Assembly: GCA_900545345.1 (NCBI GenBank)
Contig: UQYQ01000004.1
Coordinates: forward strand, 62,001 to 126,000
Direction of reading: 5' to 3'
Source: an uncultured Ruminococcus sp.
GTDB taxonomy: Bacteria > Bacillota > Clostridia > Oscillospirales > Ruminococcaceae
DNA: 64,000 nucleotides
Below are positions 18,966 through 27,847 of this stretch, piece after piece. A program made the position numbers and the translations under genes. How positions within the stretch are numbered: the stretch's first letter is position 1; every line of letters starts with the position of its first letter. Below the pieces are notes generated by a model. That model worked only from the letters and a program-made list of their open reading frames with translations, was not told the origin of the DNA and did no database searches.

Positions 18966-18993
18966 AAAGGAGGAGCGTTTCTTTGAAAACGCT
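18966..18993 (+). promoter_or_regulatory. unusually distant ribosome site with hairpin before mntP
   Basis: AAAGGAGG (18966-18973) is 27 bases from the mntP ATG. The gap holds a perfect 7-bp hairpin AGCGTTT/AAACGCT (18974-18980, 18987-18993). The same site is well placed for a TTG at 18983 that begins a 4-codon ORF ending in TAG at 18995-18997, just before the ATG. Confidence 0.6.
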
Positions 18994-19000
18994 TTAGTTT

Positions 19001-19576
19001 ATGGGAATAGTAGAACTTCTTTTAATTGCAATAGGACTTTCAATGGACGCATTTGCAGTAGCTGTTACAAACGGGCTCTGCTATAAGAATGTAAAATTTA
19101 AATGGACATTTGGAATGGGACTTTGCTTTGGACTGTTTCAGGGTGCAATGCCTACAATAGGTTACTTTTTAGGCAGCACTTTTGCAGATTATATTTCTGC
19201 ATTTGACCATTATATTGCACTTGTACTTCTTGGTTTTATAGGCGGAAAGATGCTTGCAGACGGTATTAAAAGCAGGAATCAAGGTGTTGAAAAATTTGAT
19301 AAGGGTATGAGTGTAGGACTGCTTTTGGTTCAAGGCGTTGCGACCAGCATTGATGCACTTGCAGTAGGGGTTTCTTTTGCAATGCTGCCGAATGTAAATA
19401 TAGTTATAGCAGCAGGATTTATAGCTTTGATTACTTTTATGCTTTCAATAGCTGCTGTGTTTATAGGAAAGAAATTCGGTAATCTTTTAAATAATAAGGC
19501 TCAGATTATCGGCGGACTGATTCTTATTGCAATTGGTATGAAAATATTTGTTGAACATACTTTTTTCGGAGGATAG
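19001..19576 (+). CDS. mntP: manganese efflux protein
   Basis: Membrane exporter of Mn(II), 191 residues and six hydrophobic helices. The two halves repeat the metal-site motif: IGLSMDAFAVAV near residue 12 and ATSIDALAVGVSF near residue 119, with GKMLADGIK in helix 3. These are hallmarks of the MntP (YebN) family. I see no yybP-ykoY manganese riboswitch ahead of it, although that element often controls this family; instead there is the odd hairpin and mini-ORF leader described separately. Confidence 0.93.
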   Translation: MGIVELLLIAIGLSMDAFAVAVTNGLCYKNVKFKWTFGMGLCFGLFQGAMPTIGYFLGSTFADYISAFDHYIALVLLGFIGGKMLADGIKSRNQGVEKFDKGMSVGLLLVQGVATSIDALAVGVSFAMLPNVNIVIAAGFIALITFMLSIAAVFIGKKFGNLLNNKAQIIGGLILIAIGMKIFVEHTFFGG

Positions 19577-19644
19577 GAAAAAAGTATGCAAATAATACAT
19601 CAAGTTCATATTTTTTTAATATTTTACAGTTATAATATTTTATT

Positions 19645-20301
19645 ATGGTAAAATATATTATTTTTGATTTAGATGGAACATTAGTTAATTCAATATATGA
19701 CCTTGCGGATTCTGTGAATTCTGTTTTATTGCAAAACGGATATAAAACTCATCCTCTTGAAAGCTTTTATTATTTTGTAGGAAACGGAACCTTAAAGCTT
19801 GTTGAGCGTGCCTTACCTGAGGATAAAAGAACTGATGAAGAAATTGAACGTGTTCACGAACAGTTTGCAGAGCATTATTCAAAAAATTATTTGAATAAAA
19901 CCGTGCCTTATGAGGGGGTCCGAAATCTTTTAGATGAGCTTAATAATCTAGGTGTTGAGTATGCGGTGGCTTCAAATAAAACAGATATTTTTACCCGTGA
20001 AATAATCGAAAAGCTTTTTCCTGAAAACAAATTTGACAAAATCATGGGCAAAAAAGACGGTAATCCGACAAAGCCTAATCCTAAAATCGTTTATGACATT
20101 TTATCCGGTAAAGATTTAAAAGATTCTGAAATACTGTTTGTCGGAGATTCGAATGTTGATATTCAAACAGGTCATAATGCAAATATTAAATCTGTCGGAT
20201 GTCTTTGGGGATTTCGTGATAAAAAGGAACTTGAAGAAGCAGGTGCGGATTTTTTAATATCAAGCCCATATGAGCTTCTTGAAATAATAAATAATTACTA
20301 A
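19645..20301 (+). CDS. HAD-family phosphatase, phosphoglycolate phosphatase-like
   Basis: A 218-residue HAD hydrolase. Motif I is FDLDGTLVNS, with the nucleophile Asp and acid/base Asp; motif II is VASNKT; motif III Lys lies in KPNP; motif IV is FVGDSNVDIQTG. The cap is the alpha-helical C1 type of the Gph/PGMB group; the true substrate is unknown. No ribosome site is visible before the ATG. A TATAAT at 19631-19636 ends 8 bases before the ATG, so transcription may start at the ATG itself. Confidence 0.88.
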   Translation: MVKYIIFDLDGTLVNSIYDLADSVNSVLLQNGYKTHPLESFYYFVGNGTLKLVERALPEDKRTDEEIERVHEQFAEHYSKNYLNKTVPYEGVRNLLDELNNLGVEYAVASNKTDIFTREIIEKLFPENKFDKIMGKKDGNPTKPNPKIVYDILSGKDLKDSEILFVGDSNVDIQTGHNANIKSVGCLWGFRDKKELEEAGADFLISSPYELLEIINNY

Positions 20302-20318
20302 AGGAAAGGATGAAATTT

Positions 20319-20885
20319 ATGACTTATAATATTAAGGAAGTTGCAGAGCGTTTAAAAGGTCTGCGTGAAGCTTTTGATTTGTCAATTGATGACTTCTGCC
20401 AAAAGACAGGTATTTCTGCTGATGACTATCAAAAAATCGAAACAGGAAAAAAGGATTTTTCAATAACTTTTTTGTATAAATGTTCTGAGCTGTTTGATGT
20501 TGATTTGATTGAGCTTCTGACAGGAGCTGCACCTCGTTTGAGTAATTATTCAATTGTCCGCAAAGGAGAGGGACTTCCTATTGAGAGAAGAGAACGCTTT
20601 GCTTATCAGCATCTGGCATATAGGTTTAAAGACAAGAAGATTGAGCCGTTAATGGTCACAGCACCATATGATGAAGAAGAACAGGATAAGCCTATCCGTC
20701 TTTCTGTACATGAGGGTCAGGAATGGGATTTCATAATTAAAGGCAGTCTAAAATTTGTTATCGGTGAACATACTGAAATTTTAAACGAAGGTGATTCTCT
20801 GTTTTATAATTCAAACCAGCCTCACGGAATGATTGCCGCAGGCGGCAGTGACTGTGAATTTCTGGCTGTGCTGATTAAAGAGTAA
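20319..20885 (+). CDS. HTH-cupin transcriptional regulator
   Basis: A 189-residue two-domain regulator: an N-terminal XRE helix-turn-helix (about residues 1-60, with LSIDDFCQKTGISADDYQKIE) and a C-terminal cupin sensor (about 110-185, with EGQEWDFIIKGSLKFVIG and LNEGDSLFYNSNQPHGM). The start at 20319 is spaced properly from GGAAAGGA; an ATG 9 bases earlier abuts it. It lies 95 bases ahead of an acyl-CoA ligase gene on the same strand, a pairing seen in many Clostridia, which suggests it regulates that gene (inference). Confidence 0.88.
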   Translation: MTYNIKEVAERLKGLREAFDLSIDDFCQKTGISADDYQKIETGKKDFSITFLYKCSELFDVDLIELLTGAAPRLSNYSIVRKGEGLPIERRERFAYQHLAYRFKDKKIEPLMVTAPYDEEEQDKPIRLSVHEGQEWDFIIKGSLKFVIGEHTEILNEGDSLFYNSNQPHGMIAAGGSDCEFLAVLIKE

Positions 20886-20979
20886 TAATTTTGTTTAAAG
20901 TAAAGTTTCTTTAAACTATAAATTAAAATAAAGAACAGGTTTAAAATGATACTTGTTTTTGACTGAAAGGGAATTTAAA

Positions 20980-22650
20980 ATGAGTGTAGATTTAAGTAAT
21001 TTTTATAAGAAGTTTGTTATAGAAGATTTTGATGAGAAGACGGGAATTTTATCAAAGTTTGAGCCTAACCCTGAACCTAATTATAATTTTTCTTATGATG
21101 TAATTGATGAAATTGCAAGGCTCGACCCTGAACGAATATGTCTTTATTGGGTTCATGAAGAGGGTGAAGAAAGAAAATTCAGCTTTAAAGAGATATCTGA
21201 GCTTAGCAATCAGTTTGCTAATATGTTTTTGGCACATGGTGTGCAAAAGGGCGATAAAGTAATGCTTGTTTTAAAAAGGCATTATGAGTTCTGGCTTGCA
21301 GCTTATGCTTTGATGAAAATCGGTGCTGTATTTATTCCGGCTACTTGTCAGCTTAAAGAGAAGGATTATGTTTATCGTTTTGAAGCAGCAAGCGTTAAAT
21401 ATATCTGCTGTACGGTTGATGATAATGTTCCTCAGACCGTTGAGGATTCTATCGAAAAGTATGACGGAATTGCAGAGAAGTTTATTGCTCGCGGTCATAG
21501 AGACGGTTGGATAAATTTGATGGACGAGGCTTCAAAATATCCTAAAACTCTTGAAAGAATCGAAAATGATGTTGAAGACCCTATGCTTTTATACTTCTCA
21601 TCGGGAACAACAGGCTATCCTAAGATGGTTCTTCACAATCATTACTATACAATCGGCCATATCATCACAGCTAAGCACTGGCACAATATTTCTGACGGTT
21701 CGCTTCACCTGACTATTTCAGAGAGCGGCTGGGGAAAATGTGCATGGGGAAAGATGTTCGGTCAGCTAACCTGCGGAGGAACAGTATTTGTTTATGACTT
21801 TGACAGATTCCATTCAGATAAAATGCTTAAAGTAATCGAGGATTATAAAATTACATCTTTCTGTGCTCCGCCTACTATGTATCGTTTCTTCATAAAAGAG
21901 GGAATTGAGAACTATGACCTTTCAAGCCTGAAGTATGCAACCACTGCCGGTGAAGCTTTGAATGCTGAAGTTTATAATAAATTCTATGAGTATACAGGCA
22001 TAAGACTTATGGAAGCCTTTGGACAGACTGAAACTGTTATGGCAGCGGGAACTATGGTTGGAATGGAGCCTAAGCCCGGTTCTATGGGAAAGCCTTCTCC
22101 GATTTACGATATGGACATTGTTGATGAGAACGGAAACTCTTGCCCTGTCGGTGAAACAGGGGAAATGGTAATCAGAACAAATGGAAGAAAGCAAAAATGC
22201 CTGTTTGTTGAATATTACCGCAATGAAGAAGCAACAAATGAAGCTTGGCATGACAATATTTATCATACGGGTGATACAGCTTGGAAAGACGAAGACGGAT
22301 ATTACTGGTATGTCGGAAGAACCGACGACGTTATCAAGGCATCAGGTTACAGAATCGGACCTTTTGAGATTGAATCAGTTCTTATGGAACACCCAAGCGT
22401 TTTAGAATGTGCGGTAACTGCCGCTAAAGACCCTATCAGAGGTAATGTAGTTAAGGCAACCATTGTTCTTGCAAGAGGTTATAAGGGAAGCGATGAGCTT
22501 GTTAAAGAACTTCAGACATATGTTAAAAATGCAACAGCTCCTTATAAGTATCCGAGAATTGTTGAATTTGTTGACGAGCTTCCAAAGACAATAAGCGGAA
22601 AAATCAGAAGAGTTCAAATCCGTGAGGAAGACGCTCAAAAGAAGAATTAA
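20980..22650 (+). CDS. AMP-forming acyl-CoA/acetyl-CoA synthetase
   Basis: Activates a carboxylic acid with ATP to an acyl-adenylate and then to the CoA thioester. The 556 residues have the P-loop-like motif YFSSGTTGYPKMVLH, AFGQTETVM, YHTGDTAWKDEDGYYWYVGRTDD, and the C-terminal catalytic Lys in PKTISGKIRR. The closest family is the medium-chain acyl-CoA ligase/acetate-CoA ligase-like group of Clostridia; the acid cannot be fixed from sequence. ATG 20980 has GAAAGGGA upstream. A terminator follows. Confidence 0.9.
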   Translation: MSVDLSNFYKKFVIEDFDEKTGILSKFEPNPEPNYNFSYDVIDEIARLDPERICLYWVHEEGEERKFSFKEISELSNQFANMFLAHGVQKGDKVMLVLKRHYEFWLAAYALMKIGAVFIPATCQLKEKDYVYRFEAASVKYICCTVDDNVPQTVEDSIEKYDGIAEKFIARGHRDGWINLMDEASKYPKTLERIENDVEDPMLLYFSSGTTGYPKMVLHNHYYTIGHIITAKHWHNISDGSLHLTISESGWGKCAWGKMFGQLTCGGTVFVYDFDRFHSDKMLKVIEDYKITSFCAPPTMYRFFIKEGIENYDLSSLKYATTAGEALNAEVYNKFYEYTGIRLMEAFGQTETVMAAGTMVGMEPKPGSMGKPSPIYDMDIVDENGNSCPVGETGEMVIRTNGRKQKCLFVEYYRNEEATNEAWHDNIYHTGDTAWKDEDGYYWYVGRTDDVIKASGYRIGPFEIESVLMEHPSVLECAVTAAKDPIRGNVVKATIVLARGYKGSDELVKELQTYVKNATAPYKYPRIVEFVDELPKTISGKIRRVQIREEDAQKKN

Positions 22651-22661
22651 TAAAATTTTTT

Positions 22662-22696
22662 CAGAGAACAGGACATTTTATTTGCTCTGTTCTCTG
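22662..22696 (+). terminator. terminator after the acyl-CoA ligase gene
   Basis: Arms CAGAGAACAG/CTGTTCTCTG with a 15-base loop and a weak T run (TTTGT). Confidence 0.6.
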
Positions 22697-22715
22697 TTTG
22701 TATAGGAGATTAAAA

Positions 22716-23294
22716 ATGCTTTTATATAAATTTCCGAAGAAGCTTTCTGCTCAAGAAAAGCTGGAACAAGCGTCAGAGCAGATGAAAGTCAAAAAGAAAA
22801 TTAATAAGCTGAAGATACAAAATATTATTTTGTTAGCTGCTGCTGTTCTATTGATTTGGCGAGTTCCGATTATATGGCTTAAACTTTTAGCAGCGTTTTT
22901 TATTGTTGCTTGCATTGCTGTGAACAGTCTTATTATGCTTTCGGTAAAACGTCAGGACGACAGCGGAGCATATACAAAAATCTATGATGACAGAATTGAA
23001 CACAAGCAGGCAAATCTGTTCAATCTTAAAAAATCAAGGTACAAAGAGATTACGATTTTTTATAAGGATATTAAAGCGTCGGCACAAGACGTATTCGGAA
23101 ATTTGCAGTTTAAGCTCGCAAGCGGCGAGATAGTTTCACTGTATTTTTGTGACACGAATACAAAGCTTTTCCTGATAAACAATTTATATAAAGAGATTAA
23201 ATATCCGAAGCGTGAGTTTAAAGATTTGAGTTCTGATGAGGTTCTCGATAAGGATGACCCGGATTATAACTGGAAAAACTGGAAGGATTTATGA
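22716..23294 (+). CDS. membrane protein with two helices, function unknown
   Basis: A 192-residue protein: a basic coiled N-terminal segment (to about residue 35), two adjacent membrane helices (about 38-56 and 60-80), then a cytoplasmic beta-rich domain with alternating strands (YTKIYDDRIEHKQ, ITIFYKDIKASAQD, LQFKLASGEIVSLYF) that resembles the YcxB-like or bacterial PH-like fold. That resemblance is weak inference. It starts at ATG 22716 behind AGGAG. It ends with an acidic Asp/Trp-rich tail and is followed by the pheST promoter. Confidence 0.7.
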   Translation: MLLYKFPKKLSAQEKLEQASEQMKVKKKINKLKIQNIILLAAAVLLIWRVPIIWLKLLAAFFIVACIAVNSLIMLSVKRQDDSGAYTKIYDDRIEHKQANLFNLKKSRYKEITIFYKDIKASAQDVFGNLQFKLASGEIVSLYFCDTNTKLFLINNLYKEIKYPKREFKDLSSDEVLDKDDPDYNWKNWKDL

Positions 23295-23310
23295 TTTGAA
23301 AATAAATTGC

Positions 23311-23339
23311 TTGACAATTTATTTTTGTTTTGATATAAT
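23311..23339 (+). promoter_or_regulatory. pheST promoter
   Basis: Consensus TTGACA (23311-23316) and TATAAT (23334-23339) with a 17-base spacer, directly ahead of the T-box leader. Confidence 0.9.
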
Positions 23340-23345
23340 TTATTT

Positions 23346-23592
23346 TAAACATGATGACTGAGAGAGTAGATTTGAATTTTAAGCTTTCAGAGAGGGGAAT
23401 GTTTGCTGAGAGTTCCCTAAGCGAAATCAAATTGAAGTTCACTCACGAGTGGTTCTGCCGAAGTTTTTTAATTGTAAGCGGGAACGGATTTGGAAACCGT
23501 TAAATTTCGAGGGAGTGTTAGCTCTTTAAACCTTTAGGTGGTATAGCAAGTATGTCTTGTCCTAATCAGGATAAGGCTTTTTTTGTTTTTGT
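23346..23592 (+). promoter_or_regulatory. T-box leader, phenylalanine specific
   Basis: Stem I begins near GACTGAGAGAG, with the AGAG specifier-loop motif. The arm TCAAATTGAAG is followed by TTC at 23438-23440, the expected Phe specifier. The T-box sequence TTTAGGTGGTATAGC lies at 23536-23550. The terminator CTTGTCCT/AGGATAAG with a run of seven T is at 23559-23585. Uncharged tRNA-Phe should allow read-through into pheST. Confidence 0.88.
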
Positions 23593-23626
23593 TGGCAATT
23601 AATATTTTCAGAAAGGTAAGATTAAA

Positions 23627-24646
23627 ATGAAGGACGCACTTTTAAAGATTGAAGCTCTTGCAAAGGAAGAGCTTTCAAAGGTAAGCGACACAAAGGCTCT
23701 TGAAGAATTAAGAGTTAAATTTTTAGGAAAAAAAGGTGAGCTTACAGCAATTCTAAAACAGATGGGAAAGCTGTCTGCTGAAGAACGCCCTGTTATCGGT
23801 CAGCTGGCCAATAAGGTGAGAGCTGATATTGAGGAGTCTATTACAAACCGTGTTAAAGAAATTAAGGCTCAGATGACAGAGAAAAAGCTCAGGGAAGAAG
23901 CACTTGATGTTACTCTTCCGGGAAGCAAGAAGAACATCGGAAAGCTTCACCCGCTGAATATTGTTATGAACGAGATTGAAGAAATCTTTATGGGTATGGG
24001 CTTTGATGTTGCAGACGGACCTGAGGTTGAATATGACTATTATAACTTTGAGGCGTTAAATCTTCCGCCTGATCACCCTGCAAGAGACACACAGGATACT
24101 TTCTATATTACTGATAACATTCTGCTGAGAACTCAGACATCTTCTGTTCAGGTTCATGTTATGGAGGAAAAGAAGCCGCCAATCAGAATTATCTCACCGG
24201 GAAGGGTTTATCGTTCGGATGCAGTTGATGCAACCCACTCACCGCTGTTCCATCAGATTGAGGGACTTGTGGTTGACAAGGGTATCACAATGGCAGACCT
24301 TGTCGGAACTCTTGAGCTTCTTATGAAGCGTTTATACGGTGATGACTGCAAAATCAGGCTTCGTCCTCACCACTTCCCGTTTACAGAGCCTAGTGCTGAG
24401 GTTGATGTAATGTGCTTTAACTGCGGCGGTAAAGGCTGTTCAATGTGTAAAGACGAGGGATATATCGAACTGTTGGGGGCAGGCATGGTTCACCCTAAGG
24501 TTTTGGCAAACTGCGGAATTGACCCTGAGGTTTATTCGGGCTTTGCATTCGGTTTGGGACTTGAAAGAGTTGTAATGAGAAGATACGGAATCAACGATAT
24601 GCGACTTCTATATGAGAACGACTTGCGTTTCTTAAATCAGTTTTAG
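23627..24646 (+). CDS. pheS: phenylalanine-tRNA ligase alpha subunit
   Basis: Catalytic subunit of the alpha2-beta2 enzyme. A coiled-coil N-terminal arm (residues 1-80) binds tRNA; the class II core includes HPLNIVMNEIEEIF, QTSSVQVHVME (motif 2 area), HSPLFHQIEGLVVD, and motif 3 GFAFGLGLERVVMRRYG. The 339-residue length is standard. The internal CFNCGGKGCSMCKDEGY is common in clostridial PheS. It is followed by pheT after 49 bases, both under the Phe T-box. Confidence 0.97.
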   Translation: MKDALLKIEALAKEELSKVSDTKALEELRVKFLGKKGELTAILKQMGKLSAEERPVIGQLANKVRADIEESITNRVKEIKAQMTEKKLREEALDVTLPGSKKNIGKLHPLNIVMNEIEEIFMGMGFDVADGPEVEYDYYNFEALNLPPDHPARDTQDTFYITDNILLRTQTSSVQVHVMEEKKPPIRIISPGRVYRSDAVDATHSPLFHQIEGLVVDKGITMADLVGTLELLMKRLYGDDCKIRLRPHHFPFTEPSAEVDVMCFNCGGKGCSMCKDEGYIELLGAGMVHPKVLANCGIDPEVYSGFAFGLGLERVVMRRYGINDMRLLYENDLRFLNQF

Positions 24647-24695
24647 TTGATTATTTACAGCTTAGAATAGTTACTTTATGAACGGAGGATTATAA

Positions 24696-27113
24696 ATGGA
24701 TTTATCAATGAAATGGCTGAGTGACTTTGTTGACGTCAGCGATAAGAATATAAAAGATTTTTGTTATGATATGACAATGTCAGGCTCAAAGGTAGAGGGC
24801 TTTACTCCGGAGGGCAAGGACATTACAAACGTAGTGGTAGGAAAGGTTTTGTCTGTTGTTCCGCACGAGGATTCTGACCATCTTGTAGTATGTCAGATTG
24901 ATGTAGGAGAAGAACAGCTTCAAATTGTTACAGGTGCTTCTAATGTCAATGAGGGTGACTATGTTCCTGTGGCACTTAACAATTCAACCGTTCTTCACGA
25001 CGGAAAGCCAGTTAAAATTAAGAACGGAAAGCTTCGCGGCGTTGAGAGCAACGGTATGCTATGTTCACTTGATGAACTTGGACTTACTGCACATGACTTT
25101 CCTTATGCAATCGAGGACGGAATTTTCATCTTAGGCGATGACTGTGACAAGACTTTAGGAAAAGATATTAAAGAAGCTATAGGCTTTAATGATACAACAG
25201 TTGAGTTTGAAATCACTTCAAACAGACCTGACTGTTTGTCCGTGTTGGGCTTAGCAAGAGAAGCTGCTGCTACTTATGGTATAAAGAGAACACTGAAAGA
25301 GCCTTCATACAAGGGCATAGACGGAAATATCAATGACGAGCTTTCAGTTGAAATTCATAACAGTGAGCTATGTTCAAGATATATCGGCGGTATTGTAAAG
25401 AATGTTAAAATCGAGCCTTCACCAAGATGGATGAGAGAAAGACTTCGTGCAAGCGGAGTGCGTCCTATCAACAATTTCGTTGATATAACAAACTATGTAA
25501 TGCTTGAATACGGTCAGCCTATGCATGCATTTGATTTGAGATATGTAAGCGGAAACAGCATAAACATCAGAAATGCGAAAAACGGTGAGAAGATAGTTAC
25601 TCTTGACGGTGAAGAAAGAACTCTCAGCGAAGAAATGCTTGTTATTGCCGACGCTGAAAAGCCTGTTGCAGTAGCCGGTGTTATGGGCGGAGAATACAGC
25701 GGTATTATGGATGATACAACAACTGTAGTTTTTGAGGCAGCTTGCTTTGATGGTGCAAGTGTTAGAAAAACCGCTAAGAAGCTTGGTATGAGAAGTGATG
25801 CATCATCAAGATTTGAAAAAGGACTAAGTCCTGAAAACTGTTATCCTGCACTTATGAGAGCTTTTGAGCTTGTTGAAGAGCTTGGGGCAGGAGAGGTTTA
25901 TAATACAATAATTGATAAAGATTGTTCAAAGAAATCTGAAAACCCTGTTGACTTTGATCCTGAGTGGATTAATAATTTCTTGGGAACGGATATTCCCGAG
26001 AAAGATATGATTGAATATCTGGAAAGACTTGATATTGAAGTTCGTGACGGTAAATGCTATGCACCTTATGTCAGAATCGATATTGAATGCAAGGCTGATA
26101 TTGCAGAAGAGGTTGCAAGAATTTACGGATATAACAATATTCCGTCTACTATAATAAAAGGTGTTGCCGAGGCGAGAAGAACCCCTGAGCAGAGATTTAA
26201 AAGAAATGTTCAGTCGGCAATGGTAGCTCTCGGTCTTAACGAGATTGAAACCTATTCATTTATCTCACCGAAGTATTTTGATAAGATTGCACTTGATGAG
26301 AACAGCAAGCTTCGTGACGCCGTTAAAATTACAAACCCTCTCGGTGAAGACACTTCGGTTATGAGAACCACTATAGTTCCTTCAATGTGTGAAACTTTGG
26401 CAAGAAACTATAATTACAGAAACATGAGTGCTTCATTATTTGAGCTTGGAAATGAGTATTTAAAAACTGAGGACGGAAAGCTTCCTTTAGAGCCTGTTCG
26501 CCTTTGCATAGGTATGTATGATTCAAACGGAAATATCGATTTCTATTCACTGAAGGGAATTGTAGAAGAGCTTTTAGACGCTGTATGTGTAAGTGATTAT
26601 GATGTTGAACTGGCTAATTGTGAATGTTCATTTGACGAATATTCAGCATTCCATCCGGGAAGGGTTGCAGTACTAAAAAAGAATGACATAGAGTTCGGTA
26701 TTTTCGGTGAGCTTCACCCGGCAGTTCAGGAGAATTACGACATAGGCACAAGAACATACATTGCTAAGCTTAATATTCCTGAGATGATGCAGTTGGCTGA
26801 TATTGAAAAGACTTACAAACCGCTTCCGAAATATCCTGCAACTACAAGAGATTTATCACTTGTATGTGATGATAAAGTTCCTGTTGCTTCACTTGAAAAG
26901 GCTATCAAATCAGCAGTAGGAAAGACGCTTGAAAAGGTAACTCTGTTTGATGTTTATAAGGGCGAACAGATTGAAAGCGGAAAGAAATCAGTTTCTTATT
27001 CAATTTCTATGCGTTCACATGACGGAACTCTCACCGATGAGCAGGCAGACGCTGCAATGAAGAGAGTATTAAAAGCTCTTAAAGAGCTTGGTGCAGAGCT
27101 AAGGCAGGCGTAA
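24696..27113 (+). CDS. pheT: phenylalanine-tRNA ligase beta subunit
   Basis: Beta subunit with the editing site. Its 805 residues show the usual order: tRNA-binding OB domain (about 40-150, VGKVLSVVPHEDSDHLVVCQIDVG), B3/B4 editing domain (about 205-385, NNFVDITNYVMLEYGQPMHAFD split over that region), B5 domain, catalytic-like core (YSFISPKYF, GELHPAVQENY), and the C-terminal anticodon-binding domain (FDVYKGEQIESGKKS). It starts at ATG 24696 behind GGAGG. No frameshift is seen. Confidence 0.97.
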   Translation: MDLSMKWLSDFVDVSDKNIKDFCYDMTMSGSKVEGFTPEGKDITNVVVGKVLSVVPHEDSDHLVVCQIDVGEEQLQIVTGASNVNEGDYVPVALNNSTVLHDGKPVKIKNGKLRGVESNGMLCSLDELGLTAHDFPYAIEDGIFILGDDCDKTLGKDIKEAIGFNDTTVEFEITSNRPDCLSVLGLAREAAATYGIKRTLKEPSYKGIDGNINDELSVEIHNSELCSRYIGGIVKNVKIEPSPRWMRERLRASGVRPINNFVDITNYVMLEYGQPMHAFDLRYVSGNSINIRNAKNGEKIVTLDGEERTLSEEMLVIADAEKPVAVAGVMGGEYSGIMDDTTTVVFEAACFDGASVRKTAKKLGMRSDASSRFEKGLSPENCYPALMRAFELVEELGAGEVYNTIIDKDCSKKSENPVDFDPEWINNFLGTDIPEKDMIEYLERLDIEVRDGKCYAPYVRIDIECKADIAEEVARIYGYNNIPSTIIKGVAEARRTPEQRFKRNVQSAMVALGLNEIETYSFISPKYFDKIALDENSKLRDAVKITNPLGEDTSVMRTTIVPSMCETLARNYNYRNMSASLFELGNEYLKTEDGKLPLEPVRLCIGMYDSNGNIDFYSLKGIVEELLDAVCVSDYDVELANCECSFDEYSAFHPGRVAVLKKNDIEFGIFGELHPAVQENYDIGTRTYIAKLNIPEMMQLADIEKTYKPLPKYPATTRDLSLVCDDKVPVASLEKAIKSAVGKTLEKVTLFDVYKGEQIESGKKSVSYSISMRSHDGTLTDEQADAAMKRVLKALKELGAELRQA

Positions 27114-27496
27114 TGTTTTCCTTATTCTGCATATCTAATATTTAATTATTGTTATAGTTTGTGCAGCAGGTTGTGCTATCGTATAATAATAAACGCAGGG
27201 TACAAAGTAACATTTAGAAATATGTTATGCGAACCGAGTGCAGAATTAGTTTATAAAAACATAAAATCAGTTTATATCCGACTTTAATTTGAAAATAAAA
27301 TCAATAAAAATCTATTTGTTTTGCTATTTTTTTTCAAAAGTACTTGTTATTTTGAGAAAATTAGGTTATAATATAACAAGCATATGTTTTGATGTATGTC
27401 TGAAGCTTGTGTTTTGCGTGGTTAGCAATTTCAGTAGTTTTTGATAAAAGCTTTTGGCATTTCGTGTAAGAATTTTTATAAAGGAGGATAAAGCTT
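27114..27496 (+). promoter_or_regulatory. gap between pheT and ireB, with the ireB promoter
   Basis: A 383-base gap with no ORF. TTGTTA (27344-27349) and TATAAT (27367-27372) are 17 bases apart and would give a leader of about 115 bases before ireB. The first 230 bases show nothing I can name and no clear terminator for pheT. Confidence 0.65.
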
Positions 27497-27742
27497 ATGT
27501 ACGATCAAACAATGACCTTTTCAGTAAAAGAAGATAAGGAAACCGAACTAAAAAAGAACCTGACAACAATTTATCAGGCACTTAAGGAAAAGGGTTATAA
27601 TCCTATTAATCAAATAGTAGGTTATATTCTATCTGAGGATCCGACCTACATAACAACTTACAACAATGCAAGAAGCTTAATCCGTCATATTGATAGAGAT
27701 GAATTACTTCAGGTATTGGTTAAGTCTTATTTAGGTGAATAG
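27497..27742 (+). CDS. ireB: IreB family regulatory phosphoprotein (UPF0297, DUF965)
   Basis: An 81-residue helical protein that is a substrate of the PASTA-domain Ser/Thr kinase and affects cephalosporin tolerance in enterococci. The family sequence is obvious: MTFSVKEDKE near the start, YQALKEKGYNPINQIVGYILSEDPTYITTYNNAR, then LIRHIDRDELLQVLVKSYL. In most Firmicutes it precedes ruvX and a DUF1292 gene; here it stands alone, with its own promoter and terminator. A PASTA lipoprotein gene lies 11 kb away, but no kinase gene is in the window. Confidence 0.93.
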   Translation: MYDQTMTFSVKEDKETELKKNLTTIYQALKEKGYNPINQIVGYILSEDPTYITTYNNARSLIRHIDRDELLQVLVKSYLGE

Positions 27743-27773
27743 GGAGTAAGTCAAATTTTAAACAAGTATTACA

Positions 27774-27802
27774 AAAAGGCTATCCAAAACGGATAGCCTT
27801 TT
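27774..27802 (+). terminator. terminator of ireB
   Basis: Twelve-base arms AAAAGGCTATCC/GGATAGCCTTTT with a 5-base loop; the flanking A and T tracts could make it work for both strands and so also end ispE. Confidence 0.85.
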
Positions 27803-27847
27803 ATTTTATGAAAATTTATTTTAATTATTTAATGGACTGTATTAACA

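Noticed and set aside
18959..19000. yybP-ykoY manganese riboswitch before mntP
   Set aside because: Only 42 bases separate tgt and mntP, too short for that aptamer, and none of its conserved blocks is present.
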